A DNA stretch of 29,242 nt from CAYUXF01 sp964448755 (GTDB taxonomy: Bacteria > Margulisbacteria > Termititenacia > Termititenacales > CAYUXF01): NCBI GenBank assembly GCA_964448755.1, contig CAYUXF010000016.1, forward strand, positions 1-29,242, read 5' to 3'. Within the stretch, counting starts at the first letter, position 1. Each line of letters starts with the position of its first letter. A model generated the notes under the pieces. The model saw only the letters and a list, made by a program, of their open reading frames with translations, was not told the origin of the DNA and did not search any database. The position numbers and the translations under genes were made by a program. Positions 8,855 to 18,628 of this stretch are shown here, in pieces.

Positions 8855-11800
8855 ATGATTAAAAAAATATTTTTGCTGGCTTTATTGCTGGCTTTATTTA
8901 ATTTTTCTTTTGCCCAGGGCCCGCTTGATCTTAAACACAAGGTTAAGGAGTTGCTGGCTGCGCGTTTTTCTAAATTGCTTGGTGCGCCGGTTTCTGTTGG
9001 TGAAATAGAGGGTGATCTTTATAAAAAGATCATTTTGCGGAATGTCAAAATAACTGACTCTGCTGAAAATGGCGCTAAAGTATTGCTGTATACCGATAAG
9101 ATCGAGATCGACTATGATCTCAAGAGAGTTTTGTTGGACAAAATCGATCTGTTGCCTAATATTAAAAAGATCAAGATCTATCAGCCTTATATTGATGTTG
9201 CCCGCGACCGCAAGGGTTTTTGGCCGTTGCAGCAAAAATTTACAGCTGGGCAGGAGCAGAAAAACACCTTTGATCCGCTAGGTCTGGACATGAAAATAGA
9301 GATCGTTGGCGGCCGTGTTAAATATAGTGATGCCCGCGGTTGGGGTGATGAGATCGTTGTCAGAACTTTTGAAACAGAGGTGCGTGACTTTGCCGGGATC
9401 ATTAACATTAAAAATGAAGATGTTCAGCTTTCTGTAACGGCTCTTTTGCCTGGTGCTAAAAGATACAATAATCTTACATTTAAGGGAAATTTTGACCTGA
9501 TCAATTATAAATACAATTTTGAAATGAACACGGAAGATATTGATCTCTCTAAATGGGTTTGGTATACCGCCCCTTTTCCGGAGTGGGATGTCAATAAAGG
9601 CTCTGCTGATGTTCGGATACTTTTGAGTAATTCGCAGGCCGGGCGCAAAATAGATAATAAATATCAAATTATTGCTCAGGTCAGCCGTGCTAATTTTGTT
9701 ATGCCAGAATTTTTGAAAAAAGAATCACGCAATCTTTTCGGTAAAGTAACTGTTGATAATGATAGTGTTGTTTTCAGTAATATCCGGGGCTTTCACGAGA
9801 GCTTGCCAGTAACATTGAACGGAAAATTATTTGTAGCAGATAAAGAAATTTCCGATATGCGGCTAGCTCTTTCTGTTTCCGCTGTACCTCTGCTTAAAGC
9901 TAAAGAATATTTTCCGGAACTGCCGATTGATCTTCCGCAGGTTGCCGGCCAGGCCGATATTGAGCTGCTTTTGACCGGTTCGCCGCATAAAATAAAGGCG
10001 GCTGGTCAGTTTATTTCGGACAAAATAACTTATCAAAAATACAGCGCTGAGCAGTTGCTAGCGCGTTTTAATTACGCTAATTTCCAGACGAGAGTTAATA
10101 TAGAAAAAGCGGCAATTTTTGATGGTGCCGCCAAAGGGCAGATAGAGCTGAATTTTAAAGAGAACAAGAACGGAAAAATGTCTTTGCAGAGCAAGGGCGC
10201 TTTACAGGTGGAGAATATCTTAGCAGCCGCGTTAGCCGGACAGCCGGAAATTGCCGGTCGTTTTTCTGGTAATCTTTTTTTTGAAGCGGCTAAAGACAAA
10301 ATAGATCTTTATGCCGTTATGCCATCTGCTTCTCTGACGGCGTATGAGCAAAAGGTCAGTTCTTTTAATGTGAAAATTGCCTATACGCCGCAAAAAACTA
10401 TTTTAGAAAAAATAGCTTTTGATCTCAATGGCGAAACGGTAATGCTTAAAGGGCAGATAAATAAAGATAATTTTCAGCTGATGCTGAAGGATCAGTTGGT
10501 CGTGCTGGCAACAAAAAGTCCGCTAAAATATTCTGATAACATTATTAATTTTTCTGGACTTTTTAACGGAACTATTGCCGGCGGGTTTAATTCATTAGAG
10601 TCTTTGACGGCCGAGCTGCAAGTTAAAATTAACCGTCTGCCGCTGTTCTATGAGTTTATTGATAAAGGGGTGCTCAATTTAAAGCTCAAAGACCAAAAAA
10701 TAAATATTAATAAGGCGGAGTTGTTTTTTGCCGATTCTTATCTGGCTTTTGATCTTAATTATGATCTTTTGAAAAATGATCTGCGGCTTTTATTGGCGCC
10801 CGGCAGTAAGGTTGCTTTTACCGATATTACTTTCTTACAGGAATTAGCGCCTGGCAGTGTTGGTCAGCTTTTTGTGGCGGGCGAGCTTGGTTTTTTAAAT
10901 GGCCGGCCGTTGGCCACAGCTGAGATAGAGCTTAAAAATTTTGAATATAATGATGTTGCAGTTGATAATATGAAGACAGAACTAACTTTAAATGAAGATC
11001 ATCTGATCTTAAATAAGGCTGTTGTAGATCTGGGCGATGGGCTGATCAAGGGAGATGTCAGCTGGCTGCTTAATAATATGCAGCTGTCAGAACAGAGAAC
11101 AGCCGGGCTGGATTATTTGAAAGTTAAAACAGAAGATGTGCAGTTAGCTGAATTGCAGCTGTTTTTAAACACCGTTATTAGAGAAGCGAGTGCTTTTGAT
11201 AAAAGAATTCAAGAGAGCGGTTATTTTAAGAAAGTCGAACTGGCCATTGAGCCGCAGAGATTTGATCTTTTAAACAACAAACTTTATTTGGAAGATGAAA
11301 AGAAAGACGTCTTAGCCGAGTATCTGCTGTTTACCGCGCTGCCCTTGAGCGAGCAGCATTTGGCGGCGGAGGATTTTATTGACGGTAGTTTGAACGGCTT
11401 TTTGGAGATCGAGAAACAAGTAGGTCAATGGTCGGTGCTTGGCCAGCTGAGTGTGGCAGATGGACGCTTATTTAAAAATAAATTTTCCGGACTTCAGCTC
11501 AATATGAAGACCGACAAAAACAATAAGATAAATGGCGAAATAACTCTGACGGACCTTAATATTGCCGATAAAGTCAGTTATAAAAAAATAAATACCAAAC
11601 TAGAGTATGCTGATGGTTTTTTGTCAGTTCAGGAGCTTGATTTGGAGACGGAACTATACAGCTCTCAGCAGGTACTGACCGGTTCTTTTCCGTTGGCGGC
11701 CTTTTGGGACAAAGCCTATATTAATGAACCGCTTGATCTAAAGCTGAATTTGAAAAGCGCTGATCTGCGTTTGTTTTCCGGTTTCTTTGACAATATTCAA

Positions 11801-13471
11801 GATCTGACGGCAGAGGGTGAAATTTCTCTGTCTTTGTCCGGAACTTTTTCTCATCCTGAGATAGCTGCCGAAAAAATAGAGTTGTCCGGAACGACAATTT
11901 ATTTTAAAGAGGCCTTGTATCCGGCATTGACGATCAAACGCGCTGATCTTTCTCTGAGTAAAAATAAACTACAGGTCAATAATTTTGAGTTTTTTTTGGC
12001 CGAGCCTGCTGCGGCTAAAGCAACACCTGTTTTCAAGATTTTTGGTTCGGCGCAGTTGTCTTTAGCGGGTTTTGATCAGGAAGATTTTTCGGCGCGGGCT
12101 GAAGTTGCTCTCTTTGCCAAGGATATGGCCGACAGGATAGTGCTGAAAGATATCTATGAAGGTGATTTTTATTTAAAAAATTTAAAATTGGAGGGAGTTT
12201 TTTCTTCGGATCAAGCAGCTCAGTTGGTGTTGCCTAAATTAAGCGGACAGATCGGGATTAACCGCGGAGAGATTTATTTTAAAAAGATTGCCGGAAAAAA
12301 AACAACAGCGGGCTTTTTGGCCAATTTGCCCCTGGAGCTGAGGTTGGAGCTTAATAATTCTCTGCGGGTAAAGTCTGATGCGTCTTTGTTTTCTGGCGAA
12401 GCACTAAATGTTCTTTCGCAAATAGACCTGGCGTTGGCGCCACGCGGCTCTATTCTTGAATTGCGCGGAACAGCCGGCAAGCCGCTGCTTGACGGTTCGG
12501 TTTTCTTTGACGAAGGCCAGCTGTCTCTTTTTTACCGCCGCTTTATCTTGTTAAGTAGAGAAGAGCAGCAGCGTTATTTTTCTGCTGCCAGACATGTGGC
12601 TAGGGAAAATCAGATTGAGTTTAAAACTGATGAGAATGGTAATTTTTCTCAGAATGTTTTTTTGGTGGCACAGTCTATTATTGTGGAGGCGGCTGAGGCG
12701 GTTACCGGTGCAGTGCTTGTGACGGAGAATTTACAAGAAGATGAAGTCGCTGAAATAGTCTATCAGGAAAAAGAATACCTGGCTATTATTAATGGCTCAT
12801 TGACTGATCTTGCTTCTTTTTCTTTTGAAAAATACAGCAAAGAGAATAATCGCTATGTGCTCGAGGGTGAGCCCTATGTGCTAAAAAATAAAGAAACTGG
12901 TGAAAATATCGATCCTTATCGGTTTCAGTTGCTCATGGCTGATCTGGCGCCTTCCCTGTTGAAGTCTGCCTATGCTTATGCTGCCGGCTCCGGCGATTAC
13001 GAGCAGGGAACAAAAGAAGCTACGCGTGAATTCATGATCTCGCAAGGTGCGGTGGTTTGGCGCTATATTATGCGGCCGGTGGAACGGACTATTGCCGATA
13101 CCACAGGGCTTTATGATGTGCGGATTACCAGAGATCTCAGTGGCGATGCCGCTCGTTTGCTGGACATTGAAAACCAGGTTGTTTTAAACGAGGACGGTGA
13201 AGAAGAGTTTATTAAAGGCGAAAATATTATTGGGTTTGAACTAGTGCATGAAGTTGTTCAAAACCGCCTCTATATGAGTGTGGATACGGATGTTGATAGA
13301 AATACCAAGCTGAAATCTTATAATTTGATGGTCAATTCTTATAGTTTGACCTGGAAAATTATTAGAGATCTTTTTTTAGATGAGATCTCTTTGAATGTTG
13401 GGAATGAATATGACTATTATCAAAAGCAATATAAACCAGTGCTCTCGCTGGAAGCCTTACACTCTTTTTAA
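8855..13471 (+). CDS. TamB/AsmA-like giant periplasmic protein
   Basis: This protein of about 1538 residues has an N-terminal signal (MIKKIFLLALLLALFNFSFA), a long series of repeating beta-strand units typical of AsmA/TamB lipid-channel proteins, and a C-terminal TamB (DUF490) region from about residue 1170. The C-terminal part includes L-E-L-R-G-T-A-G-K-P and G-S-V-F-F-D-E-G-Q. TamB-like proteins bridge the two membranes and move phospholipids or assist barrel assembly. I chose ATG 8855 over an upstream in-frame TTG (8825) because the signal peptide begins there. No Shine-Dalgarno sequence is visible. An Omp85 gene follows after 12 bases, which supports a TamA/TamB-type pairing. Confidence 0.88.
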   Translation: MIKKIFLLALLLALFNFSFAQGPLDLKHKVKELLAARFSKLLGAPVSVGEIEGDLYKKIILRNVKITDSAENGAKVLLYTDKIEIDYDLKRVLLDKIDLLPNIKKIKIYQPYIDVARDRKGFWPLQQKFTAGQEQKNTFDPLGLDMKIEIVGGRVKYSDARGWGDEIVVRTFETEVRDFAGIINIKNEDVQLSVTALLPGAKRYNNLTFKGNFDLINYKYNFEMNTEDIDLSKWVWYTAPFPEWDVNKGSADVRILLSNSQAGRKIDNKYQIIAQVSRANFVMPEFLKKESRNLFGKVTVDNDSVVFSNIRGFHESLPVTLNGKLFVADKEISDMRLALSVSAVPLLKAKEYFPELPIDLPQVAGQADIELLLTGSPHKIKAAGQFISDKITYQKYSAEQLLARFNYANFQTRVNIEKAAIFDGAAKGQIELNFKENKNGKMSLQSKGALQVENILAAALAGQPEIAGRFSGNLFFEAAKDKIDLYAVMPSASLTAYEQKVSSFNVKIAYTPQKTILEKIAFDLNGETVMLKGQINKDNFQLMLKDQLVVLATKSPLKYSDNIINFSGLFNGTIAGGFNSLESLTAELQVKINRLPLFYEFIDKGVLNLKLKDQKININKAELFFADSYLAFDLNYDLLKNDLRLLLAPGSKVAFTDITFLQELAPGSVGQLFVAGELGFLNGRPLATAEIELKNFEYNDVAVDNMKTELTLNEDHLILNKAVVDLGDGLIKGDVSWLLNNMQLSEQRTAGLDYLKVKTEDVQLAELQLFLNTVIREASAFDKRIQESGYFKKVELAIEPQRFDLLNNKLYLEDEKKDVLAEYLLFTALPLSEQHLAAEDFIDGSLNGFLEIEKQVGQWSVLGQLSVADGRLFKNKFSGLQLNMKTDKNNKINGEITLTDLNIADKVSYKKINTKLEYADGFLSVQELDLETELYSSQQVLTGSFPLAAFWDKAYINEPLDLKLNLKSADLRLFSGFFDNIQDLTAEGEISLSLSGTFSHPEIAAEKIELSGTTIYFKEALYPALTIKRADLSLSKNKLQVNNFEFFLAEPAAAKATPVFKIFGSAQLSLAGFDQEDFSARAEVALFAKDMADRIVLKDIYEGDFYLKNLKLEGVFSSDQAAQLVLPKLSGQIGINRGEIYFKKIAGKKTTAGFLANLPLELRLELNNSLRVKSDASLFSGEALNVLSQIDLALAPRGSILELRGTAGKPLLDGSVFFDEGQLSLFYRRFILLSREEQQRYFSAARHVARENQIEFKTDENGNFSQNVFLVAQSIIVEAAEAVTGAVLVTENLQEDEVAEIVYQEKEYLAIINGSLTDLASFSFEKYSKENNRYVLEGEPYVLKNKETGENIDPYRFQLLMADLAPSLLKSAYAYAAGSGDYEQGTKEATREFMISQGAVVWRYIMRPVERTIADTTGLYDVRITRDLSGDAARLLDIENQVVLNEDGEEEFIKGENIIGFELVHEVVQNRLYMSVDTDVDRNTKLKSYNLMVNSYSLTWKIIRDLFLDEISLNVGNEYDYYQKQYKPVLSLEALHSF

Positions 13472-13483
13472 GGGGAGAAAAAT

Positions 13484-15214
13484 TTGAAAATAAAGTTATT
13501 GATTTGGAGTTGTTTGTTTGGCGCTGTTTTGTGGGGTGCTACTGATAATGTTTTGCTTAAAAGGCCGATAGCGGAAGTTGTTGTTAGTGGCAACCTTGTT
13601 TATGCGGATGAAATTATTCTGCAACAAGCCGCGGTTAAGACCGCTAAAGGATTTCGCCTGGATCAGGAAAAAATAGAACAGGACCTGAAAAAGATTGCCG
13701 GCCTGGGAACTTTTCAGGAGGTTGATTTTTCATATCAGGAAGTTTCCGGTGGCGTTAAAGCAATTTTTATTGTTAAAGAAAATCCTGCAGTGGCAAAAAT
13801 TAAATTTGAAAACTTACAGTCTTTAAACGAAAAGCAACTGACGGCAGCTCTTTGGCAAAAAGAGGAGGAACAGTTTAATTTTAATTATTTAAAACAGGAT
13901 ATCTTAATAATTAATAAAGAATTTAAAGATAATAGTTATCTTTATTCTTCGGTTCAGGAGGTTAGTTTTGTTTCCGAAAATATTTTAAGGATAGATATTT
14001 ATGAGCCTTTTATTAACAGTATTGTTGTTACCGGCAATGTATATACTAAAGAAAGTTTAATTTTAAGAGAGTTTACTACAAAGCCCGGCGATATTTATAA
14101 CCGCCGAAAGCTCTATGAAGACCGCAGCAATGTCTATGCCCTGGGTTATTTTGACGATGTTTACTTGCCTGAATTATTTCCTTCCTCTACGGCGGATGGG
14201 GTTGATGTTCGTCTGAGGGTAAAAGAAAAAAAGAAAAACAACCTTAATTTTGGTGTAGGGGTTTCTTCGCAGGAATATTTTGGTTTTGCCCGGCTCTCGC
14301 TGTTAAACCTTTTAAATACCGGTGAGAGGATGATGTTTTATTATCAAAGCGGGCAGGAGGCTGAAAGAGTTAAAACCAACTACCGCTTTCGTTACTATAA
14401 TCCCTGGGCTTTTCAGCGAAATTTTTCTTTTGGTTATACCAGGTATTTAAAAATGGAATATGAGCGCTTAAAACGTGTTGATGTTTATGATGATATCATT
14501 AATGTCAAAAGAGATGGTTTTTCTGTTGATTTTGGTTATTTGCTCCCCTTTGGTCCCGAGTATAAATTTATTACCGAGTATAAGGATGAGGCGGTCAAAG
14601 AAGATACCAGGAGTCCGCGGGTTAATTATATTAACCGGAGTATTTCCGGAACTTATATTTATGACGGCCTGCGGCACTATGAACAAACCAATGTCATTCG
14701 CAGCGGACAGCTGCTTAAACTTAAGTATGAAAGGGGCGGACTTTTTAAGTTTTTTAATGCCTGGCAGTTTAACTTAGGTGTTACGGATATTGAACGGGTA
14801 GAGTTAGTATATAATTATTTTTTACCATTATCAGCCAAGGGCAATCTGGGTGTTCATTATCAGTATGGTGCGGCGGCCAGCGACCGAGATCGAAATGTTT
14901 TAGAGGGTGATGAATATAGTGTCGGCGGTATCAATTCGGTGCGCGGTTATCACGATGGCTACCCCTTTGCTATTGGCCCTAAACAGACCATAGTTAATTT
15001 GGAATATCGTTATTTGTTCAATCCGAAATTCCAGGGCGTGTTATTTTATGACTGGGGCAATGCTTATAAAGATATAAATGTTTCGGTTAAAGAGTTTAAA
15101 TCCGGATATGGTTTTGGCTGCCGCTATATTCTGCCGGTTGGTCCGCTGAGCTTTGATCTTGGCCGCGGTGAGCAATTCTGGATCTTTCACTTTGGGCTGG
15201 GCTATAGCTTTTAA
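13484..15214 (+). CDS. Omp85 family outer-membrane protein, TamA/BamA-like
   Basis: This 576-residue protein begins with TTG after GGGGAGA. It has a signal peptide (about 1-19), three POTRA-like domains (about 29-100, 101-175, 176-250, with I-x-V-x-G-N and G-x-F-x-x-V patterns) and a C-terminal 16-strand-type barrel (about 251-576). The lid-lock motif V-R-G-Y is at 486-489 and the protein ends in an aromatic residue, as barrels do. Omp85 proteins insert barrels into the outer membrane. Three POTRAs and a tamB neighbour favour a TamA-like role, but sequence alone does not separate TamA from a short BamA. A second Omp85 follows after 42 bases. Confidence 0.9.
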   Translation: MKIKLLIWSCLFGAVLWGATDNVLLKRPIAEVVVSGNLVYADEIILQQAAVKTAKGFRLDQEKIEQDLKKIAGLGTFQEVDFSYQEVSGGVKAIFIVKENPAVAKIKFENLQSLNEKQLTAALWQKEEEQFNFNYLKQDILIINKEFKDNSYLYSSVQEVSFVSENILRIDIYEPFINSIVVTGNVYTKESLILREFTTKPGDIYNRRKLYEDRSNVYALGYFDDVYLPELFPSSTADGVDVRLRVKEKKKNNLNFGVGVSSQEYFGFARLSLLNLLNTGERMMFYYQSGQEAERVKTNYRFRYYNPWAFQRNFSFGYTRYLKMEYERLKRVDVYDDIINVKRDGFSVDFGYLLPFGPEYKFITEYKDEAVKEDTRSPRVNYINRSISGTYIYDGLRHYEQTNVIRSGQLLKLKYERGGLFKFFNAWQFNLGVTDIERVELVYNYFLPLSAKGNLGVHYQYGAAASDRDRNVLEGDEYSVGGINSVRGYHDGYPFAIGPKQTIVNLEYRYLFNPKFQGVLFYDWGNAYKDINVSVKEFKSGYGFGCRYILPVGPLSFDLGRGEQFWIFHFGLGYSF

Positions 15215-15256
15215 TTTGCTGGACGTTATCATTATAATAATTTAATATTACGACCA

Positions 15257-17284
15257 ATGAAAAAAAATTTTATTTATTTGTTGTTTTTGTCTTTGCTGGC
15301 CTGGTGTTTTGCGCAAGAGGCGCTGGTCTCGCCGGATATCTCTGAACAGGATCTGTTCAACTTCAGTACTATTACCCCTTCGGTCCAGTTGCTCAGCCTG
15401 GAAGAAGCAGTTATACCGGAAAAACAATATGAAATAAATCACGGGACTCTTTTTGCTCCCGGACAAATTATTACGGTCAATGTCCAGGTCAATGACAGTG
15501 CCATTAATGAACTGGAGCTGCGCTGCTTTACGCAGAAAGTTCCCATCAAGGAATTTTCTCGCGGTGAGTGGTTGGCGTATTATCAACTGCCGGACTTTGT
15601 TGAGGCGGGGAGTTATTTTTTTGAACTGTCACTGAGCAGCGCCAATAGTTTGCAAAAAATTAAAGAAACACTGCCCTTTAAGGTAGATTATCCAATTGCT
15701 GAAATAATGATTACCGGCAACCGTGCGGTTTCTGCGAATATTATTTTAGAGAGCTTAACCGTTAAGCCTGGTGAGTTTTACAATGAGATAAAGGCTGAAG
15801 TTAACCGGCAGAAGATTTTGGATATTGGTTATTTTCAGGAAGCTGGTTTTAAAAAAGAGATCATTAACAAACGAACGATTTTAACTTTTACTGTAACAGA
15901 AAATCCGGTAATTAAAGAGATCCGTGTGCTTGGTTCGGTGGAGTTTTCCGGCGACGAGCTCAAAGAAAAATTTTCCTTAAAAGAAGGAGATGTTCTTTCT
16001 TTTAGAACACTGCAGAAGGATATTGTTGCGCTGGAAAAATTTTATAAATCAAAAGAATATATGTTCGCTAAAATAGCGCAGGTTGAGGCGCCTTCTTCAA
16101 AAAACGGCAATGTGCTCTCTTATCATGTCAGTGAAGGGACAATTCGTTCCATTGAAATAGAAGGCAACAGCGTGACCCGCCGCTATGTTATTGCGCGTGA
16201 AATTGAATCGCAGCCCGGTGATATTTTTAGTGCAGCTATGTTGCGCGAAGATCTGCGTCGAATTTTTAATTTAAATTATTTTGAGAATGTTGAGCCTGAT
16301 GTTAAATATGAAGAAGAGAGCGGAATGGTCGACCTTAAAGTAAAAGTTAAAGAGCGTAAGACCAGTTCTATTAACGCCGGCGGTGGTTATGGTGAGATAC
16401 AGGGCTGGTTCGGGTTTGTTGATCTTTTTCTTGATAATATTGCCGGCACCGCGCAGTCGGTTTTGTTGAAAGCTTCATTTGGTGAAAAGTTGACATCTTA
16501 TCAGTTGCGTTACCATAACCCCTGGATGTGGAACCGCAAAACTTCTTTTACCGGCCGTATTTGGTCTACTTACGGGACTAACTTTATTAATGGCGAGCGG
16601 GAACTAAAGAATGGCTGGTCTTCTTCCATCGGCTTTCAGCGGACGCTCTATATTAGAGAAACCTATAGTTTTAAATATGAAGATGTTGTTAATATTGATA
16701 ATTCCTCAAATGATTTTTTAGACAGAGCGCTGGGTTATTCTATAGGTTATGACAGCCGCGATAATGCTTTTAACCCAACCAAAGGGCGCGATGATAGTTT
16801 TTCCATGTGGCATTCTACCTCTTTTCTGGGCGGGACAGTTGACGCCTCGCGCTATACTGTGCAAGTCAATCGGTTTAAACCTCTGGCGCCTAAGCAGGTT
16901 TTAGCCGGCCGGTTTATGTATAACTATGCCATTGGCGATATTTTTCCTACAGAGCAATATTATGTTGGCAGTGAGACGACGGTTCGCGGCTATAAATATG
17001 GTATTTTTGCCAAAGGCACTCAGCGAGCGGTTTTTAATTTTGAATACCGCTATATTTTTACACAGGTTTTTACCGGCTTATTGTTTTATGATATTGGCCA
17101 GGCGATCAATCCGGTTTATGAGATTGACGATGATTTTGTTAATCATCATGGCTGGGGCGCTTCGCAGGGTTTTGGTCTGCGTTTAATGACCCCGCTTGGT
17201 CCGCTGAGACTAGATTATGGCTGGCCGCAGTATAAAGAGTTTGGCGATGGCTATCTCTCCTTTAATATTGGCTATATGTTTTAG
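15257..17284 (+). CDS. bamA: Omp85 family protein (BamA-like) with extra N-terminal domain
   Basis: This 675-residue protein has a signal peptide (about 1-19) and then a domain of about 90 residues (55-145) rich in alternating hydrophobic strands, ending before the first POTRA; it looks like an Ig-like beta sandwich. Three POTRAs follow (starting near I-A-E-I-M-I-T-G-N, V-I-K-E-I-R-V-L-G and I-R-S-I-E-I-E-G-N), then the barrel with N-P-T-K-G, V-R-G-Y at 576-579 and a terminal F. This is the better BamA candidate of the tandem pair. There is no Shine-Dalgarno sequence; a TATAAT lies at 15233-15238 in the 42-base gap, so it may also have its own promoter. Confidence 0.9.
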   Translation: MKKNFIYLLFLSLLAWCFAQEALVSPDISEQDLFNFSTITPSVQLLSLEEAVIPEKQYEINHGTLFAPGQIITVNVQVNDSAINELELRCFTQKVPIKEFSRGEWLAYYQLPDFVEAGSYFFELSLSSANSLQKIKETLPFKVDYPIAEIMITGNRAVSANIILESLTVKPGEFYNEIKAEVNRQKILDIGYFQEAGFKKEIINKRTILTFTVTENPVIKEIRVLGSVEFSGDELKEKFSLKEGDVLSFRTLQKDIVALEKFYKSKEYMFAKIAQVEAPSSKNGNVLSYHVSEGTIRSIEIEGNSVTRRYVIAREIESQPGDIFSAAMLREDLRRIFNLNYFENVEPDVKYEEESGMVDLKVKVKERKTSSINAGGGYGEIQGWFGFVDLFLDNIAGTAQSVLLKASFGEKLTSYQLRYHNPWMWNRKTSFTGRIWSTYGTNFINGERELKNGWSSSIGFQRTLYIRETYSFKYEDVVNIDNSSNDFLDRALGYSIGYDSRDNAFNPTKGRDDSFSMWHSTSFLGGTVDASRYTVQVNRFKPLAPKQVLAGRFMYNYAIGDIFPTEQYYVGSETTVRGYKYGIFAKGTQRAVFNFEYRYIFTQVFTGLLFYDIGQAINPVYEIDDDFVNHHGWGASQGFGLRLMTPLGPLRLDYGWPQYKEFGDGYLSFNIGYMF

Positions 17285-17289
17285 GTGGT

Positions 17290-17340
17290 AAGTATTACTT
17301 GACACTAAAGTTTTTTCGCAGTTAAAATAACTTACTGACA
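17290..17340 (+). promoter_or_regulatory. Promoter and operator-like repeats before XRE-cupin gene
   Basis: TTGACA (17299-17304) and TAAAAT (17323-17328) are 18 bases apart, a near-consensus promoter. The palindrome AAGTATTACTT (17290-17300) overlaps the -35. A second inverted pair (ACTTA then TAAGT, continuing to AAGTAA) lies just after the -10, at about 17330-17348. The shared half-site AGTA/TACT on both sides of the start suggests binding by the downstream regulator. Confidence 0.62.
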
Positions 17341-17366
17341 ATAAGTAAATAACAAAGGATTTGCGC

Positions 17367-17906
17367 ATGAATTTAGGGCAACAGATCAGAACAATTAGAG
17401 AGAGCAGAAAAATATCGCTGCGAAAACTGGCTAAAGAAGTTGGTGTTTCGCCAAGCTTTATTTCTCAGGTAGAACAGTCTAAAGCACAGCCCTCTGTCGA
17501 TTCCCTTAAAAAAATAGCGGAAGTTTTAGGTGTCAATTGTTCTTTTTTAATTGGCGAAGAAGAGTCTTCAGCTGTCTCGGCGCCGGTGATCTTAAGTAAA
17601 AATAAATTTGACGAAAAAAAACTCCATAACATTGTACTTAAAAAACTGGTCCCGGAAAATATTGAAAATAATATGGAGCCGACTTTCCTTAATTTGGCGC
17701 CGGGTGCGACAACTATAGAAGAGCTTTCCGCAGAAACAGGCGAGGAATTTTTACTGTTGTTGTCGGGCGAATTGGAGATAACGCTTAATGGCAAAGTTTA
17801 CCATTTGCATGAGGGCGATAATATTTATTTTAATGCCCGTGTAAAGCATAGTTTTAAGAACCGTTCCAAGAACAATACCAAGTTATTATGGGTAAAAGTT
17901 TCTTAA
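17367..17906 (+). CDS. XRE-family regulator with C-terminal cupin
   Basis: Residues from about 3 to 63 form an XRE/Cro helix-turn-helix (L-R-K-L-A-K-E-V-G-V-S-P-S-F-I-S-Q-V-E), and residues from about 105 to the end form a small cupin barrel (G-E-E-F-L-L-L-L-S-G-E-L and H-x-G-D-N-I-Y). This is the architecture of PuuR-like sensors that bind a small ligand through the cupin; the ligand is unknown. I chose ATG 17367 because AAAGGA lies seven bases upstream; a TTG two codons earlier is too close to it. It probably represses its own promoter. The end overlaps the next gene by 19 bases. Confidence 0.9.
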   Translation: MNLGQQIRTIRESRKISLRKLAKEVGVSPSFISQVEQSKAQPSVDSLKKIAEVLGVNCSFLIGEEESSAVSAPVILSKNKFDEKKLHNIVLKKLVPENIENNMEPTFLNLAPGATTIEELSAETGEEFLLLLSGELEITLNGKVYHLHEGDNIYFNARVKHSFKNRSKNNTKLLWVKVS

Positions 17907-18628
17907 GGGCGATTTTACTGCTCTTTTTTATTGCGGAATTTTTATTTTCGGCACAATTTTCATTTGGTTTGGGACGTTTAACGTTTGAACGGCCGGCGGA
18001 GTTTCCTTTTGCCGGCAATAACTATTCTTTGGCCTGGACTCCTATGGAAACCTCCCGGCTGCAATTAGGTTTAAAATATGATGCCTGGTCGGTTGTGCGC
18101 AGTAAAGCAGTTCTCAACTCTGCGTCTGCCGGTTTTTTAACGTCTAAACTGGTTTTTCAGCCGGCGGCGCGGGCTTCCTGGTTTTGCGGTTTTAATATTG
18201 GCGCCGGGGTTCTTGGCGAATCTCTCGCCGGCTGGCGCGGCCGTTTTAATAATAATGGCGCCCTGGAAATTGCCTATCTTTGGCGCTATCAACTGGGAGA
18301 TGCCGGGGTGTTGCTCCATAACGATATTATAATGCTTAATTATTCCTGGCTGTTAGATAGAAATGCTTTTGTAAGAAAACAAAAAATGTCGCCGGATAAA
18401 AAAGAGCTTTCTAAAGAGGGTAATCTGCGCGCCAGAAAAGAATATTTGCAAAAACGGCTCCTGATTAATCAGAATAAACTCAGAAAATATGACCTGTTAT
18501 TGAAAAAGTATGATTTGAACGAAGTTCCCGGCGAAGAGAGCCTGGCTAAAGAGAAAGCCTTAATTCAAGAAGAACGTGCGAAGTTGCTGCGCGAAAACAG
18601 TGAGATCGAGGAGTTGTTAGCGCTTTAA
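17888..18628 (+). CDS. Secreted protein of unknown function with coiled-coil tail
   Basis: I do not recognise this 246-residue protein. It starts with a signal peptide (about 1-22, cleavage near F-S-A-Q). A region of about 23-160 follows with alternating aromatic and small residues, consistent with a small outer-membrane beta structure. The charged helical tail (about 165-246, K/E/L-rich) looks like a coiled coil. The start lies inside the XRE gene, so the two are co-translated and the regulator probably controls it. Its stop region overlaps the convergent lptC-like gene by 12 bases. The signal-peptide call is firm; the beta structure is inferred. Confidence 0.75.
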   Translation: MGKSFLRAILLLFFIAEFLFSAQFSFGLGRLTFERPAEFPFAGNNYSLAWTPMETSRLQLGLKYDAWSVVRSKAVLNSASAGFLTSKLVFQPAARASWFCGFNIGAGVLGESLAGWRGRFNNNGALEIAYLWRYQLGDAGVLLHNDIIMLNYSWLLDRNAFVRKQKMSPDKKELSKEGNLRARKEYLQKRLLINQNKLRKYDLLLKKYDLNEVPGEESLAKEKALIQEERAKLLRENSEIEELLAL

